From: Jannaschia sp. M317 | GTDB taxonomy: Bacteria > Pseudomonadota > Alphaproteobacteria > Rhodobacterales > Rhodobacteraceae | Reading direction: 5' to 3' | Assembly: GCF_025141175.1 (NCBI RefSeq) | Contig: NZ_CP081155.1 | Span: 3,129,001-3,193,000 of the forward strand | DNA: 64,000 nt | Part shown: positions 1-17,743 of the stretch, piece by piece | Layout: each line of letters starts with the position of its first letter | How positions within the stretch are numbered: the stretch's first letter is position 1 | Notes under the pieces: model-generated | What the model was told of the DNA's origin: nothing | What the model saw: only the letters and a program-made list of their open reading frames with translations | The model's database searches: none | Position numbers and translations under genes: made by a program

Positions 1-4563
<4,563 letters not shown>

Positions 4564-4740
4564 GTGGTGCTCGCCTTTTATCATGTTTCGCGCCGTCTTT
4601 CCCGTCGGGCACCGGGAAAGCGCGGCTTGCGAAGAGGTCGTTGAGGCGGAACCATCTGGCGCATCTTCCCACAGATGCCCCCTCGTCCCATCCTCCTGAC
4701 CGGAAAAACCGCCCTGCTGGCAGCTTTTCGAGACAGGAGC

Positions 4741-4768
4741 GGGTGGGACCGGTTTCCCGGACCCACCC
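4741..4768 (-). promoter_or_regulatory. Strong hairpin in the rplL-rpoB intercistronic region
   Basis: A 28-base inverted repeat has stems GGGTGGG and CCGG, separated by a T/T mismatch, closed by a GAAA loop. No T-run follows on the transcribed strand, so it is not a classic terminator. In E. coli the same interval holds a partial attenuator and an RNase III site that set the rpoB:rplL ratio; an equivalent role is inferred here from position. A second small hairpin (4783-4798, CCATCC/GGATGG) lies right after the rplL stop. Confidence 0.5.
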
Positions 4769-4804
4769 TGTCGTTCTCGAACCCATCCCGCAGGATGGAC
4801 AGAA

Positions 4805-5182
4805 TTACTTCAGTTCGACTTCGGCGCCAGCTGCTTCCAGCTTGCCTTTGATTTCTTCGGCTTCGGCTTTGTCGACGCCTTCCTTGACGGCTTTGCCGCC
4901 GGCTTCGACCAGGTCCTTGGCTTCTTTCAGGCCCAGACCGGTGATGCCGCGGACTTCCTTGATCACGTTGATCTTGGAGGCGCCGGCCGACTTCAGGATG
5001 ACGTCGAATTCGGTCTGCTCTTCGGCAGCGGCACCCGCGCCGTCGGCCGGACCGGCCATCATGACCGCGCCGCCAGCGGCGGGCTCGATGCCATACTCGT
5101 CCTTGAGGATGGTTTTCAGTTCTTGGGCTTCCAGCAGGGTCAGGTTGACGATGCTTTCGGCGAGTGCTTTCAGATCAGCCAT
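4805..5182 (-). CDS. rplL: 50S ribosomal protein L7/L12
   Basis: The acidic 125-residue protein has the L7/L12 plan: an N-terminal dimerisation and L10-binding helix ([20 protein letters not shown]), an Ala/Gly-rich hinge at about residues 38-52, and the globular C-terminal domain with KINVIKEVR and [12 protein letters not shown] that recruits translation factors. It forms the ribosomal stalk with L10. It lies 77 bases downstream of rplJ and is normally co-transcribed with it. Confidence 0.98.
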   Translation of the reverse strand: MADLKALAESIVNLTLLEAQELKTILKDEYGIEPAAGGAVMMAGPADGAGAAAEEQTEFDVILKSAGASKINVIKEVRGITGLGLKEAKDLVEAGGKAVKEGVDKAEAEEIKGKLEAAGAEVELK

Positions 5183-5259
5183 TGTTCATTTCCAGTTCGT
5201 TAAGATGTGTTCCGGTGTCGTGCCTTTCAAGGCCACGACGAGGGATGACTTCAGGTGCT

Positions 5260-5772
5260 TCAAGCAGCCTTCTCTTCGATGGTCGAGAGAATGCTGGCGA
5301 TGTTCGAAGCAGGCGCGCCAATGGCACCGGCGATGTTCGAGGCAGGCGCCCCGATGCAGCCAACGATGGAGGCAATAAGCTCCTCGCGGGACGGCATCTG
5401 AGCGACGGCTTTCACACCGGCGACGTCCAGAGCGTTCTCCCCCATTGCACCGCCCAGGATCTCCAGCTTGGAGTTGTCCTTGGCATATGCATCGATGACC
5501 TTTGCCGCAGCGACAGGGTCCTCGGAATAGGCGAGTACGGTCATGCCCGTGAGGTATTCGGAAATGCTGCTGGCAGCCTTCCCCTCAAGGGCGATCTTGG
5601 CGAGCTTGTTCTTGGCAACGCGCACAGATCCGCCCGCTTCGCGCATGCGCGAGCGGAGGTCCTGCATTTCGGCAACTGTCATGCCCTCGTAGCGGCTAAC
5701 CACCACGACGCCAGAGCTTTCGAAGATCTGGCCGAGTTCGTCGACCAATTTCTCTTTCTGGGCTCTATCCAC
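5260..5772 (-). CDS. rplJ: 50S ribosomal protein L10
   Basis: The 170-residue L10 anchors the L7/L12 stalk to 23S rRNA and normally represses its own mRNA. The N-terminus [14 protein letters not shown] and the [12 protein letters not shown] segment are typical. Near the C-terminus the motif GAPASNIA occurs twice in tandem, common in alphaproteobacterial L10. The start is GTG with GGAG seven bases upstream. A structured 236-base leader separates it from rplA and fits the autogenous L10 leader. Confidence 0.97.
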   Translation of the reverse strand: MDRAQKEKLVDELGQIFESSGVVVVSRYEGMTVAEMQDLRSRMREAGGSVRVAKNKLAKIALEGKAASSISEYLTGMTVLAYSEDPVAAAKVIDAYAKDNSKLEILGGAMGENALDVAGVKAVAQMPSREELIASIVGCIGAPASNIAGAIGAPASNIASILSTIEEKAA

Positions 5773-6008
5773 AGTTTTTCTCCAAGTATGGGGGTTGCCC
5801 CCCGGCTCTATTGGAACGGGTCGCCCCGTCCCTCTCAGGGTCCAATGAAGGTCCCCGGCCAGATCGCCCGACCAGAAGGGTCGGAAATCTTTGCGGGTCC
5901 CATCTCAGGAAGGATTTCCGGGGTTTCCCCCTACCCTCCGTCTCGGACAGAACAGGGCGTTGCCGCCCTGCTGATCCGACCCCCGAAGGGGCCGGAATTC
6001 TTGCAGGC
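5773..6008 (-). promoter_or_regulatory. Probable L10 (rplJ) leader
   Basis: This 236-base space between rplA and rplJ holds several inverted repeats on the transcribed strand, including CCCCTTCGGGG near its 5' end, GGGCGGCAACGCCC, and CCGACCCTTCTGGTCGG. The position matches the autoregulatory leader bound by the L10-L7/L12 complex in many bacteria. The L10-binding kink-turn was not resolved by eye; a covariance-model search with the Rfam L10 leader would decide. A promoter may also lie here, as in E. coli. Confidence 0.5.
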
Positions 6009-6719
6009 TCAGGCCTGGGGGTCGTTGCCCGTTGCGCTGTCGACAGACACCGAAACGCCAGGGCCCATCGTGGAGCTGACAGAGATCTTCTTCATGTAAG
6101 ATCCCTTGGCACCCGACGGCTTGGCCTTGGACACGGCATCGACGAAGGCCAGGATGTTCTCCTTGATCTTCGCGGCGTCGAACGACACCTTGCCGACGCC
6201 CGCGTGGACGACGCCGTTCTTTTCGGCCTTGAACTGGACCTGGCCACCCTTGGCGTCCTTGACGGCCTGGGCCACATCCATGGTCACCGTGCCGACCTTG
6301 GGGTTCGGCATCAGGTTCCGGGGGCCCAGGACCTTACCCAGACGACCGACGATCGGCATCATGTCGGGCGTGGCGATGCAGCGATCAAAGTCGATCTTGC
6401 CCGACTGAACCGTCTCCATCAGGTCCTCGGCACCGACGATGTCGGCTCCGGCGGCCTGCGCCTCTTCGGCCTTGGGGCCACGGGCGAACACGGCGACGCG
6501 AACGGTCTTGCCGGTGCCGTTGGGCAGGGACACGACGCCACGGACCATCTGGTCTGCGTGACGCGGGTCTACACCCAGGTTCATGGCGATCTCGACGGTC
6601 TCGTCGAACTTCGTCTTGGCGTTATCCTTGACCAGGCTCACGGCCTCGTCGATGGACACGTCTTCCTTGCCGGCGAAAGCTTCGCGGGCGGCTTTTGTGC
6701 GCTTACCGAGTTTTGCCAT
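6009..6719 (-). CDS. rplA: 50S ribosomal protein L1
   Basis: L1 binds 23S rRNA at the mobile stalk near the E site and typically represses the rplK-rplA mRNA. The 236-residue sequence has the usual blocks ([14 protein letters not shown], then [18 protein letters not shown]). The ATG of MAKLGKRTK overlaps the rplK stop as TGATG, indicating translational coupling; a GTG one codon upstream (6722) is the alternative start. Confidence 0.97.
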   Translation of the reverse strand: MAKLGKRTKAAREAFAGKEDVSIDEAVSLVKDNAKTKFDETVEIAMNLGVDPRHADQMVRGVVSLPNGTGKTVRVAVFARGPKAEEAQAAGADIVGAEDLMETVQSGKIDFDRCIATPDMMPIVGRLGKVLGPRNLMPNPKVGTVTMDVAQAVKDAKGGQVQFKAEKNGVVHAGVGKVSFDAAKIKENILAFVDAVSKAKPSGAKGSYMKKISVSSTMGPGVSVSVDSATGNDPQA

Positions 6720-7168
6720 CACTTCACCTCGATGCCCATGGAGCTCGCCGAGCCCACGATGATCTTCATGGCCTGCTCGACGTCGTTGGCCGACAGGTCC
6801 TTCATCTTCGCTTCGGCGATCTCACGCACCTGCTTGACGGTCACGGAGGCCACGGTCTCACGACCCGGGTTCTCGGCACCGCGCGGGCGGTTACGCTTGC
6901 CCACGGGCTTCAGGCCAGCGGCCTTCTTCAGATAGTAAGACGCGGGCGGCGTCTTGATATCCATCGTGAAGGACTTGTCCTGATAGTAGGAAATCACGGT
7001 CGGGCACGGCGCGCCAACTTCCATGTCCTGCGTCTTGGCGTTGAACGCCTTGCAGAATTCCATGATGTTGATCCCGCGCTGACCCAGCGCCGGACCGACG
7101 GGCGGGCTCGGGTTGGCCTTGCCTGCAGGGATCTGCAGCTTCATCTTGCCGACGAGTTTCTTCGCCAT
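6719..7168 (-). CDS. rplK: 50S ribosomal protein L11
   Basis: The 149-residue L11 binds the GTPase-associated centre of 23S rRNA and is needed for RelA-type stringent sensing. Conserved features are the Pro-rich N-terminal segment ([17 protein letters not shown]) and the C-terminal rRNA-binding domain. It follows nusG by 122 bases and overlaps rplA by one base. Confidence 0.98.
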   Translation of the reverse strand: MAKKLVGKMKLQIPAGKANPSPPVGPALGQRGINIMEFCKAFNAKTQDMEVGAPCPTVISYYQDKSFTMDIKTPPASYYLKKAAGLKPVGKRNRPRGAENPGRETVASVTVKQVREIAEAKMKDLSANDVEQAMKIIVGSASSMGIEVK

Positions 7169-7290
7169 GGCTGTCTCCTTTACGGCGGCGGAGAGGTCTC
7201 CGCCCTACATGTGCACCCCGGGGGGCGCGGTTGCCGTGGTTCGGCCAAAGCCTCCCACGTCCGATGCACGGGGCCAGGCCCCCTGCGCGA

Positions 7291-7824
7291 TCACGCGGTC
7301 TTGGAGACCTGCATGAATTTCAATTCCACCGGGGTGGAGCGACCAAAGATCGAGACGCTGACCTTGAGGCTCTGGGCCTCGTCGTCGACTTCCTCGACCT
7401 GACCTGCGAACCCTTCGAACGGCCCATCGGTCACGTTGACATCTTCGCCGATCTCGAAGGTGATCAGGCTGCGCGGAGCTTCCTCGCCTTCCTGAACACG
7501 GTTGAGGATCTGGTTCACCTCTGCGTCACGCATCGGCATCGGGCGACCCTGAGGGCCCAGAAAGCCGGTGACGCGGTTGATCGAGTTCACCAGGTGGTAG
7601 CCTTCGTCCGACATCTCCATCCGGACCAGGACGTAGCCGGGCATGAAGCGACGCTCGGAGGTCACCTTCTTGCCGCGGCGCACTTCCAGCACCTCTTCGG
7701 TGGGGACCAGGACCTCTTCGATCTGCGCCTCAAGTCCCTGCTCTTCGACAGCGGTACGGATCTGCTCCGCCACGCGCTTTTCGAAGTTGGACAGCACACT
7801 GACCGAATACCACCGCTTCGCCAT
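7291..7824 (-). CDS. nusG: Transcription termination/antitermination protein NusG
   Basis: The 177-residue NusG has the N-terminal NGN domain ([20 protein letters not shown], and [14 protein letters not shown]) that binds the polymerase clamp, and a C-terminal KOW domain ([16 protein letters not shown]) that contacts NusE or Rho. It lies downstream of secE and upstream of rplK, the near-universal bacterial order. The 166-base gap to secE may hold a separate promoter. Confidence 0.98.
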   Translation of the reverse strand: MAKRWYSVSVLSNFEKRVAEQIRTAVEEQGLEAQIEEVLVPTEEVLEVRRGKKVTSERRFMPGYVLVRMEMSDEGYHLVNSINRVTGFLGPQGRPMPMRDAEVNQILNRVQEGEEAPRSLITFEIGEDVNVTDGPFEGFAGQVEEVDDEAQSLKVSVSIFGRSTPVELKFMQVSKTA

Positions 7825-7990
7825 CTGCCTCGTCCGCCTTTGTCTTTACCTGTCGGCTCCGGGCAGCGCCCGAAACGTCAAACAGCGCGCATCCCGAATC
7901 AATGCACGCCGTTTCAATTGAAGTCCGCGTTCGTCTAGCGCCGGGGCCCGTCGGTGACAAGTCCCGGAACCGATCAGAACGCGCCGGTTC

Positions 7991-8185
7991 CTAGAAGTAT
8001 TCCAGCACGGTCGTCAGACCTGTGCGGATAATGAAATCGACAAAGAAGAAAAAGATCGCCGCGATGATCGCCAACAGAAACACCATGACGGTGGTCAGCG
8101 TGACTTCGCGTCGCGTCGGCCAGGAGATCTTGGAGATTTCCGCACGCGTCTGCTGCACGAATTGAACGGGGTTGGTGGTGGCCAC
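7991..8185 (-). CDS. secE: Preprotein translocase subunit SecE
   Basis: This 64-residue single-span protein stabilises SecY in the inner-membrane translocon. It has the amphipathic segment VQQTRAEISKISWPTRREV before one transmembrane helix (about residues 33-53), the short alphaproteobacterial form. The start is GTG at 8185, with GAGGA seven bases upstream; an extension further upstream would read unrelated Arg/Leu-rich sequence. It normally follows tRNA-Trp directly, but here the chemoreceptor gene intervenes. Confidence 0.95.
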   Translation of the reverse strand: MATTNPVQFVQQTRAEISKISWPTRREVTLTTVMVFLLAIIAAIFFFFVDFIIRTGLTTVLEYF

Positions 8186-8306
8186 GGGCGCATCCTCATG
8201 TCGTGTCGAGCGCGGTAGATAGGCGCGAAGACCGCAAAGCGCAAGGCGCAGTGGCATTGGGTCATTGGATCAGCAGGTCAGCACCGCCCCCTTTCAGGGT
8301 CGCCGG

Positions 8307-10424
8307 TCAGGACCCAATCGCCAGGTCCCATTTCCGAACCTCTTCGGCATTGGCTGCAACCACACCGTATTCGGCTGCAGGCGCGTCCCCGGCCATGCCC
8401 CGGTCCTCTCGGGCCGAGCGGGCCACCGCCTCATAGCGTTCGAAGTGCTCGATCAGCGACAGCATCTTGGACGCCGCCCCTTTCAGCGACAGGTTGGCCG
8501 TCGACATCTCTTCGAACATCGCGGTGTTCTGTTGGGTGGCCGTGTCGATCTCGCCCATGGCGCGGTTGATTTCCGCCACGGAGGCCGACTGATCGTCCGC
8601 GGCAAGCGATATTTCCGCCACTTGATCGCCGATCCGGTCGATCCGCTCCCCCAAGGTCACCAGCGTATCCCCCGTGCGGGCCACCCGCTGAACGCCGAGG
8701 TTGATCTGATCGGAGCTGGTCGTGATCAGCTCTCCGATCTGGCGGGCTGCGTCCGAGGCACGCTGCGCGAGGGCGCGCACTTCGGATGCGACGACGGCAA
8801 AACCGCGCCCCGCCTCGCCCGCGCGCGCCGCCTCTACCCCCGCGTTCAATGCCAGCAGATTGGTCTGGAACGCGATATCGTTGATGACGCCGAGCGTTCG
8901 CGAAATCTCTGTCGAGGCCGCCTGGATTTCCCGCATGCTCTCGATTGCCTCTTGAACGACCAAGTCGCTTTGACGGGCATCTTCGCGGGCGGATTCGGTG
9001 AAGCCACGCGCGCCCTGCGCCAGCTCGGCGGTGGCCGCGATGGACCCGGTGATCTGCTCCAGCGCGCCCGTCGTCTCCGCCAGGGATCCGGCAGTCCGCT
9101 CCGTTCTCTTGGACAGCTCTTCGGCCGAGGCTGACAGGTCACTGGTCTCGTCGAGAACTTCGGAAGAATGCCTGAACAGGTCTTCGAAGGTTTCCTGGAT
9201 CCGCGATGCGGCCCGGTTTGTGGCCCCTTGCAGGTCACCGAAGGCCCCGGTCCGATCGCCTTCCATGCGGACATGCAACCGCCCGTCCGCCAGCCCGGAC
9301 ATCACCGAGACGACATCTTCGATTCCACGCTCCAGCTCATCCAGCAGGCGATTGAGAAGCTGCCGGACAGAATGCTGCTCCTCCGGCGTATCATCCAGCG
9401 GCATCCGCACGCCGAAATCCCCCTCGGTCGCGGCCCCCAGAATGCTCTGCAGGTCGTCGTCGAGGGCGTCACGCAGGCGCCGCTGATCCTCTGCGCGGGC
9501 TTCGTTCGCGCGCACGCGCTCCTCGGCTGCGGCCCGGTCCCGTGCATCCGTCTCCTGGCGTTCCCGCTGTAGCTCCGCGCTGCGGGCCTCGGCCTCGGCG
9601 CTGCGTTCGGCGTAGGCCAAACGATCCGTCACATTGTCCCGGAACACGGCCAGGGCCTTGTTGATCTGCGCCACCTCACGGACCTTTGGCACCGGAAGCG
9701 TCACATCGACCCGGTCGCGGGCAATCGCCTGCATTGCCGTGGTGACCACGCCCAGTGGCTGCGTCAGATTGCGATGGAGACTGGCCATGATGGCCAAGGT
9801 GACCAGAATCAGCGTCACCCCCTGTGTCGCCAACATGTTCCAGTAAAAATGGTCGGCCGCAGCTTTCAACGGCTGCCCATCGTAGACCGCCTGGACGACC
9901 CCGACCTGTCCCATCTGCAGGGGAATGACAGCGACAAAGCGACCTGCGGAATGCTCAAAGACATGCTCCCCGACCTCTGGATCCGGGATGGTGATCCCGT
10001 CGAACTGAGGCGGCACGCCTGCCGCCTCCTGCTCCCAGACGACGCCCTGCCCGGGCAGGATCAGGCGGGCAGCCAGGATCGGCTGGCCGCGCCCTTCCAG
10101 AAGTTGCCCCGCCGCCCTGCGGATGCCGGGCAGGCCACTCTCCATCAGGATTTCAGTGACATCATGGCTCATCCGGTCCGCGTCATGCAGGGTTTCGGCC
10201 TGAAACTGATTGCCCAGCTTCGTGTCGACCGTGCGGGTGGTCAGCCAGAACATGAAGGCGAAGGCCAGGGTCAGGACAACGAGCACGCCGACCACACACC
10301 GCAAAACAATCGTGCGCCACCAAGGGAAGTGGGCGTCATCTGATCCCGCGCCATCAGACGGCATCAGGGGGCCAGGCGTCGCCTCTTCAGATCGAACCGG
10401 GTTCGAATCGGTGGGTCTGACCAT
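8307..10424 (-). CDS. Methyl-accepting chemotaxis protein with HAMP domains
   Basis: This 705-residue chemoreceptor has a cytoplasmic N-terminal tail, a transmembrane helix at about 38-61, a periplasmic region of about 135 residues, a second helix at about 196-216, a HAMP domain, a long Glu/Arg-rich coiled coil, a further HAMP-like segment, and a signalling domain with the hairpin tip [15 protein letters not shown] and [17 protein letters not shown]. It would signal to CheA/CheW. No other chemotaxis or flagellar gene is in the window, so it is an orphan receptor. The ATG at 10424 has GAGGA seven bases upstream; a GTG one codon earlier is possible. It separates tRNA-Trp from secE. The ligand is unknown. 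Confidence 0.93.
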   Translation of the reverse strand: MVRPTDSNPVRSEEATPGPLMPSDGAGSDDAHFPWWRTIVLRCVVGVLVVLTLAFAFMFWLTTRTVDTKLGNQFQAETLHDADRMSHDVTEILMESGLPGIRRAAGQLLEGRGQPILAARLILPGQGVVWEQEAAGVPPQFDGITIPDPEVGEHVFEHSAGRFVAVIPLQMGQVGVVQAVYDGQPLKAAADHFYWNMLATQGVTLILVTLAIMASLHRNLTQPLGVVTTAMQAIARDRVDVTLPVPKVREVAQINKALAVFRDNVTDRLAYAERSAEAEARSAELQRERQETDARDRAAAEERVRANEARAEDQRRLRDALDDDLQSILGAATEGDFGVRMPLDDTPEEQHSVRQLLNRLLDELERGIEDVVSVMSGLADGRLHVRMEGDRTGAFGDLQGATNRAASRIQETFEDLFRHSSEVLDETSDLSASAEELSKRTERTAGSLAETTGALEQITGSIAATAELAQGARGFTESAREDARQSDLVVQEAIESMREIQAASTEISRTLGVINDIAFQTNLLALNAGVEAARAGEAGRGFAVVASEVRALAQRASDAARQIGELITTSSDQINLGVQRVARTGDTLVTLGERIDRIGDQVAEISLAADDQSASVAEINRAMGEIDTATQQNTAMFEEMSTANLSLKGAASKMLSLIEHFERYEAVARSAREDRGMAGDAPAAEYGVVAANAEEVRKWDLAIGS

Positions 10425-10542
10425 CACGGCGTCCTCTTCTCACATAATGAGGCAAGGGATAGGCCAAAGGTCTGAATAATTCCTTTCAGCAGCAAACCAA
10501 CGGGGTCGCGTGCATCCAGTTTCTGTCTGACGGTGGAAGGGC

Positions 10543-10618
10543 TGGCAGGGGCATCAGGATTCGAACCCGAGGCCTGCGGATTTGGAATCCGCTGCTCTAC
10601 CAACTGAGCTATACCCCT
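10543..10618 (-). tRNA. tRNA-Trp (anticodon CCA)
   Basis: On the minus strand the 76 bases fold as a full cloverleaf: acceptor AGGGGTA/TGCCCCT, D arm with GCTCAGTTGGTAGAGC, anticodon stem GCGGA/TCCGC with loop TTCCAAA (anticodon CCA), T arm with GGTTCGAATCC, discriminator G and an encoded CCA end. It lies downstream of tuf, as in many proteobacteria, and is the only tRNA-Trp in the window. Confidence 0.97.
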
Positions 10619-10956
10619 GCAGCAGCGTCCGCATAAGGGCAGCGTGCGACAGGTGCAAGAGCGATATTGCCCAGACCGCGCCAATTGCTCCGAGACGGGT
10701 TTGCCAGCACGGTCGGGACGATGCCGCACCCCTGGCCCAATTGCTGATATGTACAACAGGGCAGAGCTGAACTGGGACGGTTGCGTCAGCCCGTTGAAAT
10801 AAAAGGTGAAATCCCGGGCTTGTGATGGTCTGAGACACCGGGAATGTCCGGGCTATTTTCCGCCAGCAGGATCGGCTCCGACGAACAGGTACCCCCAACA
10901 CCTGCCAACGGTGACAGAGCATGACCGCCCCCTTGGCACGCCCCCCCCGTCACCGA
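10619..10956. other. Non-coding interval between tuf terminator and tRNA-Trp
   Basis: No convincing gene is seen in these 338 bases: frames on both strands have no SD, no recognisable domain and mixed composition. The tRNA-Trp promoter should lie here, reading the minus strand, but I could not pick a clear -35/-10 pair. Confidence 0.5.
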
Positions 10957-10989
10957 CGAAAAAGGGCCGCCCGGTCTGGGCGGCCCTTT
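10957..10989 (-). terminator. Rho-independent terminator of tuf
   Basis: The inverted repeat AAAGGGCCGCCC/GGGCGGCCCTTT with a five-base loop lies 37 bases after the tuf stop. On the minus strand it is followed by a short T-run (TTTTTCG), giving a typical intrinsic terminator. Confidence 0.85.
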
Positions 10990-11026
10990 CGAGAAGCGGT
11001 TGGGGGCTTTCCCTTGGGAAAGGACC

Positions 11027-12202
<1,176 letters not shown>

Positions 12203-12262
12203 GATGGGCCCCTGCCTTGAGCGGGCACCCCCTACGGGCACCCGGATTCCATATCGCGGGCC

Positions 12263-12290
12263 GTCTAGCGGGCGGTGGTCGCGAACGCAA
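12263..12290 (-). promoter_or_regulatory. Candidate tuf promoter
   Basis: On the minus strand TTGCGT and CTAGAC are separated by 16 bases and lie about 60 bases upstream of the tuf start. The TTG-type -35 and TAGA-containing -10 fit a housekeeping promoter of this group. It is assigned by eye only. Confidence 0.4.
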
Positions 12291-12303
12291 GGGGATCGGT
12301 AGC

Positions 12304-12861
12304 CTAGCGCGGCGGCAGACCGAACCAGGCGGGGTTGCGCAAAAGCCATGCCTGGATCTTTTGCGACATGTTCCGCGCCAGGGTCGTCATCTGCGCGTCG
12401 GCATCCTTGCTGATGCCCGACCCGAGGAACAGGGTATCGGCCCCCTCGAAGGTGGTGATCTGTTCGGGGCCGGCGATTTTCTGCTGCGGGTTCGCCTCCC
12501 AGAGGTTGGCGGACACCACGAGGATCGACTTAGGCGTCAGAACGACCGGAATGCCAGCAGGCGCAAGGGAATAGCCGTCGATGTTGACGGCAATGACATA
12601 GTCTTTGCCCCCCTGGTAACGGCCAAACCGACGCTCCAGCTCGGCGGACATGATCTCTTTCCACTTATCGGGGGTGGCATCGCGCGACGGCGGGACCTTT
12701 TGCGCGTTCTCCGCCACGACAACCGTAAAGCCGAGCTGGAAATCGCCGAACTCCTCCAACTCCTCGCCCAGGGGGTCCGCCGCCTCGCATCCGGCAAGGC
12801 CCAGGCCCGCGCCCGCAAGGGTGAGGCCGGCAAAGCTGCGGCGGGTCAGTCGGTTGGTCAT
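12304..12861 (-). CDS. Tat-exported lipoprotein of unknown function
   Basis: This 185-residue protein starts [17 protein letters not shown], a twin-arginine signal, followed by the lipobox LGLAGC, so it should be exported folded and lipidated at Cys. The start is supported by GAGGGGAGC just upstream. The mature part has Glu/Asp-rich and amphipathic stretches but no motif I can name; [21 protein letters not shown] and [19 protein letters not shown] look like a compact alpha/beta domain. It is 55 bases downstream of the M48 peptidase gene on the same strand and could act with it, which is inference from position. Confidence 0.85.
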   Translation of the reverse strand: MTNRLTRRSFAGLTLAGAGLGLAGCEAADPLGEELEEFGDFQLGFTVVVAENAQKVPPSRDATPDKWKEIMSAELERRFGRYQGGKDYVIAVNIDGYSLAPAGIPVVLTPKSILVVSANLWEANPQQKIAGPEQITTFEGADTLFLGSGISKDADAQMTTLARNMSQKIQAWLLRNPAWFGLPPR

Positions 12862-12916
12862 GGTCGCTCCCCTCGTCGATCTGTTCCGAATACCGGTCAA
12901 GGCCCCCGCCCGCAAC

Positions 12917-14074
12917 TCAGCCACAAATCGCGCGCAACGCGCCCCAGGCCTTTGGCGTCAGCGCGGGCGCACCGATCACCGGGTCGCCGACCCCCGTGGC
13001 GCGCGCGATCCGGTCGGCAAGTTGCGGGTGGCTGCTGAGGTGGGCCAGCAAACCTTCGGCATCGCCGTATCGGGCGCGCAGGCGTTCGAACATCTCGCCC
13101 AGGGCCGAGGGCGGCAGGCCGACGGCGGTCAATTGGTCATGGGCGAAGGCGTCGGCGGCGGTTTCGGCGCGCCGCGAATAGCTGCTGGTCAGCGCCTGCC
13201 CGGCCGCCCCGCTAAGAACGCCGCCGCCCGAGACATCGCCGATCAGGACCGACGCGATGGCCAGGCCGCTGTAGACCTGCAACTGGTGACGCACCGGATC
13301 GTCGTTGACCACGTGGCCCAGCTCATGAGCGAGGACGGCGGCGATTTCTTCGGGGCGCGCGGCCTGCTGGATCATGGAGTTGAAGAACGCGATCCGCCCC
13401 CCCGCGACCGCGTAGGCGTTCAGGATCGGATTGGCGCTGTCGTCCAGGACGGTGACATGCAGATCGTAGGGCAGATCGACGCCCTGGGCCACACGGTCGG
13501 TCAGCGCCCGCAACGCCACCTGCCCCGCCGGGTTCGAACATTCGCGCAACGGGGTAAAGCCGTCGCCGAACATCAGCTGCGTCTGCTCGTAATGCAGCTG
13601 ACCCATGGCGACCTCTGCGTCCGGGTTCATGAAGCGGGCAAGAAGGGCGGCAAGGGCGGGCAATACCACGAGGATCAGCACCGCAAGCAACGTCACGCCG
13701 CCCGCCGCCACCAGCGCCGCGCGGCGCCACAGCGGCGGGCCCGGCAGGGGCGCGCGGGCCTCATCGGCCATCTCTTCGACAAAGATCCGCGCATCCCGAT
13801 CCGTCAGCAGCAGCCGCGCCGGGTCGCCGTTGGCGAGACCGAACATCACCCGCTCCCCGCCTGCAAGGTCGGGCAGATGCCGAATGCGGCGCAGGGGCCA
13901 GCGGACCTGCCCCCCGTCCGGCAGACCCAGCAACAGAACGCGCCCGCGCGCGCCGTCTTCATGGGACAGCAGGACGCGCTGCCGCAGGGCGCGAATGCCG
14001 TCGAAATAGTCGCCGAAATGCTGCTCTGCCGGGGCCGCATCCGGCCGGGCGGGACCAGTGCCCCAGATGCTCAT
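12917..14074 (-). CDS. M48-family zinc metallopeptidase, membrane-anchored
   Basis: The 385-residue protein has a soluble N-terminal domain (about 1-115), one transmembrane helix (about 118-146) and an M48 peptidase domain with the zinc motif HELGH (250-254) and the third ligand in SRRAETAAD (Glu about 304, Asp about 308). M48 proteases degrade membrane or periplasmic proteins or act in outer-membrane quality control. The ATG overlaps the stop of the DUF898 gene by four bases (ATGA), so the pair is translationally coupled; DUF898-M48 pairing recurs in proteobacteria. Confidence 0.92.
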   Translation of the reverse strand: MSIWGTGPARPDAAPAEQHFGDYFDGIRALRQRVLLSHEDGARGRVLLLGLPDGGQVRWPLRRIRHLPDLAGGERVMFGLANGDPARLLLTDRDARIFVEEMADEARAPLPGPPLWRRAALVAAGGVTLLAVLILVVLPALAALLARFMNPDAEVAMGQLHYEQTQLMFGDGFTPLRECSNPAGQVALRALTDRVAQGVDLPYDLHVTVLDDSANPILNAYAVAGGRIAFFNSMIQQAARPEEIAAVLAHELGHVVNDDPVRHQLQVYSGLAIASVLIGDVSGGGVLSGAAGQALTSSYSRRAETAADAFAHDQLTAVGLPPSALGEMFERLRARYGDAEGLLAHLSSHPQLADRIARATGVGDPVIGAPALTPKAWGALRAICG

Positions 14075-15246
14075 ACGCCCGCCCCCAGGTCGAAAAGATT
14101 GGCGAAGCCGTCGGCGTCGTGCATGTGCCGCACCTCGCCCGCGCGCACGGCATTGACCTCGGCGGCCCCCTGCACGGTCAGCGTTTCGCCCACGTGGCGG
14201 ATCAGGGGGAAGGTCACGAAGACCATCCGCAACGCCCCGCGGCCCAGAAAGAACGTCAGATAGAATAGGAGGGCCGCGAAAAAGACGGTGGCCGGGCTGG
14301 CAGTGGCCAGCGTTTCCAGGTCGAGCGCCGGCAGCGAAGCGACAAACCCGAAGAACGAAGCGACAAACCCGAAGAACAATGCGATCGCCCCCACGATCAG
14401 CAACAGGCCCACCAGAACCCAGCCGCCCATGTGTATCCCCAGAACCCTGCCCGTCCGGGGCGCCACGGACAAACCCGCTGCCCCCGCAAAAGCAAGCGAG
14501 GATGCCAGCCGCCGAAACGACACAACGCGCCAATACAGCCAAGCCAGCGCAAGCATGGGAACCGCGAGCATCACGAGACCGACCAACGCGTCCTGATCCT
14601 CAATCGCCCCGCCGAAAAACGCCAACGCCGCGCCCCCCCAAAGCACAGCAAGCACCGGGACAAAGGGGACGATCAGGTCCCGTGCCCGCAGCGTCAGACG
14701 AAAATGATCGTCGCCATAGTAGGCGCGCGCGGCCCGGAATCGCCAAAGCCGCTGCGTGCGCACCGGCCAAAGCAGGCCCAGCGTCGCCGCAGACAGGATC
14801 GTCCAGAAAATCGCCAGTCCCGAATAGCGCCACGCCCCGGGCCGCATCGAAAATCCGATTCCGCGCCAGCGGGTGTGGTTCAACAGATACCGCATGCCGC
14901 GATACTGGGCGAACCAGTAGACCGGCAGGATCAGCGCAAAGGATGCCGCGATTCCCGGGGCGGGCGACAACCAGATCTGTAGCGAGGCAAAGATCAGGAC
15001 CATCACCACGAGGCCAAGGTAGACTGCCACGATCACAGCGGCGATCACGAACCCCATCAGCTTTTCCAGCGGCTGGCCCACGTATTCGAACGGCGTCCCG
15101 CCCAGCCGCATCGCCGACCACAGCCAGCGTCGGACCCGTGTCCGCGCCCAGAAGGAATAGACCCCCAGCGTCAGAACCGACAGGGTCGTGGTCTTGAGCA
15201 CCAGGGTGAACAATCCCCTGCGCGTGCCCACGACCTCGGCCCCCAT
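14071..15246 (-). CDS. DUF898 (YjgN-type) multi-span membrane protein
   Basis: A 391-residue inner-membrane protein with about seven hydrophobic helices in two repeated halves. Each half starts with an R-G-LF....LTLG-YSFW-R-like block (TLVLKTTTLSVLTLGVYSFW, WTILSAATLGLLWPVRTQRLW), the DUF898/YjgN hallmark. Its biochemical role is unknown. A perfect 21-base tandem duplication gives FFGFVAS twice near the C-terminus. The start is uncertain: ATG at 15246 leaves 28 bases after parC, lacks a clear SD, and an upstream start within parC is possible. It is coupled to the M48 gene. Confidence 0.88.
   Translation of the reverse strand: MGAEVVGTRRGLFTLVLKTTTLSVLTLGVYSFWARTRVRRWLWSAMRLGGTPFEYVGQPLEKLMGFVIAAVIVAVYLGLVVMVLIFASLQIWLSPAPGIAASFALILPVYWFAQYRGMRYLLNHTRWRGIGFSMRPGAWRYSGLAIFWTILSAATLGLLWPVRTQRLWRFRAARAYYGDDHFRLTLRARDLIVPFVPVLAVLWGGAALAFFGGAIEDQDALVGLVMLAVPMLALAWLYWRVVSFRRLASSLAFAGAAGLSVAPRTGRVLGIHMGGWVLVGLLLIVGAIALFFGFVASFFGFVASLPALDLETLATASPATVFFAALLFYLTFFLGRGALRMVFVTFPLIRHVGETLTVQGAAEVNAVRAGEVRHMHDADGFANLFDLGAGV
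14336..14377 (-). repeat. Perfect 21-bp tandem duplication inside the DUF898 gene
   Basis: The 21-base unit starting GAAGCGACAAACCC occurs twice without mismatch, at 14336-14356 and 14357-14377. It stays in frame and duplicates seven residues (FFGFVAS) in a hydrophobic segment, suggesting a recent slippage event. Confidence 0.95.
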
Positions 15247-15274
15247 GCGGTCGAAGGCGGGGCCTGAACCGGCC

Positions 15275-17581
<2,307 letters not shown>

Positions 17582-17743
17582 ACCGAATGATGTATCGGTC
17601 GGGTCTCGGCGGCACAAGATTGGCCCCCTAAGGGAACGAAGAGAAATGTGATAGGACGGGAATCACTGTTCGTTCCGGGGGGAACCGAATAGAGTTCCGT
17701 TTGTTGGGATCAGGACACAGACATCCTGAGAGGGGAAGCTGCC

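Noticed and set aside
5260..5400. Tandem repeat coding GAPASNIA in rplJ as a possible recent duplication
   Set aside because: The nucleotide copies differ and the doubled motif is common in alphaproteobacterial L10.
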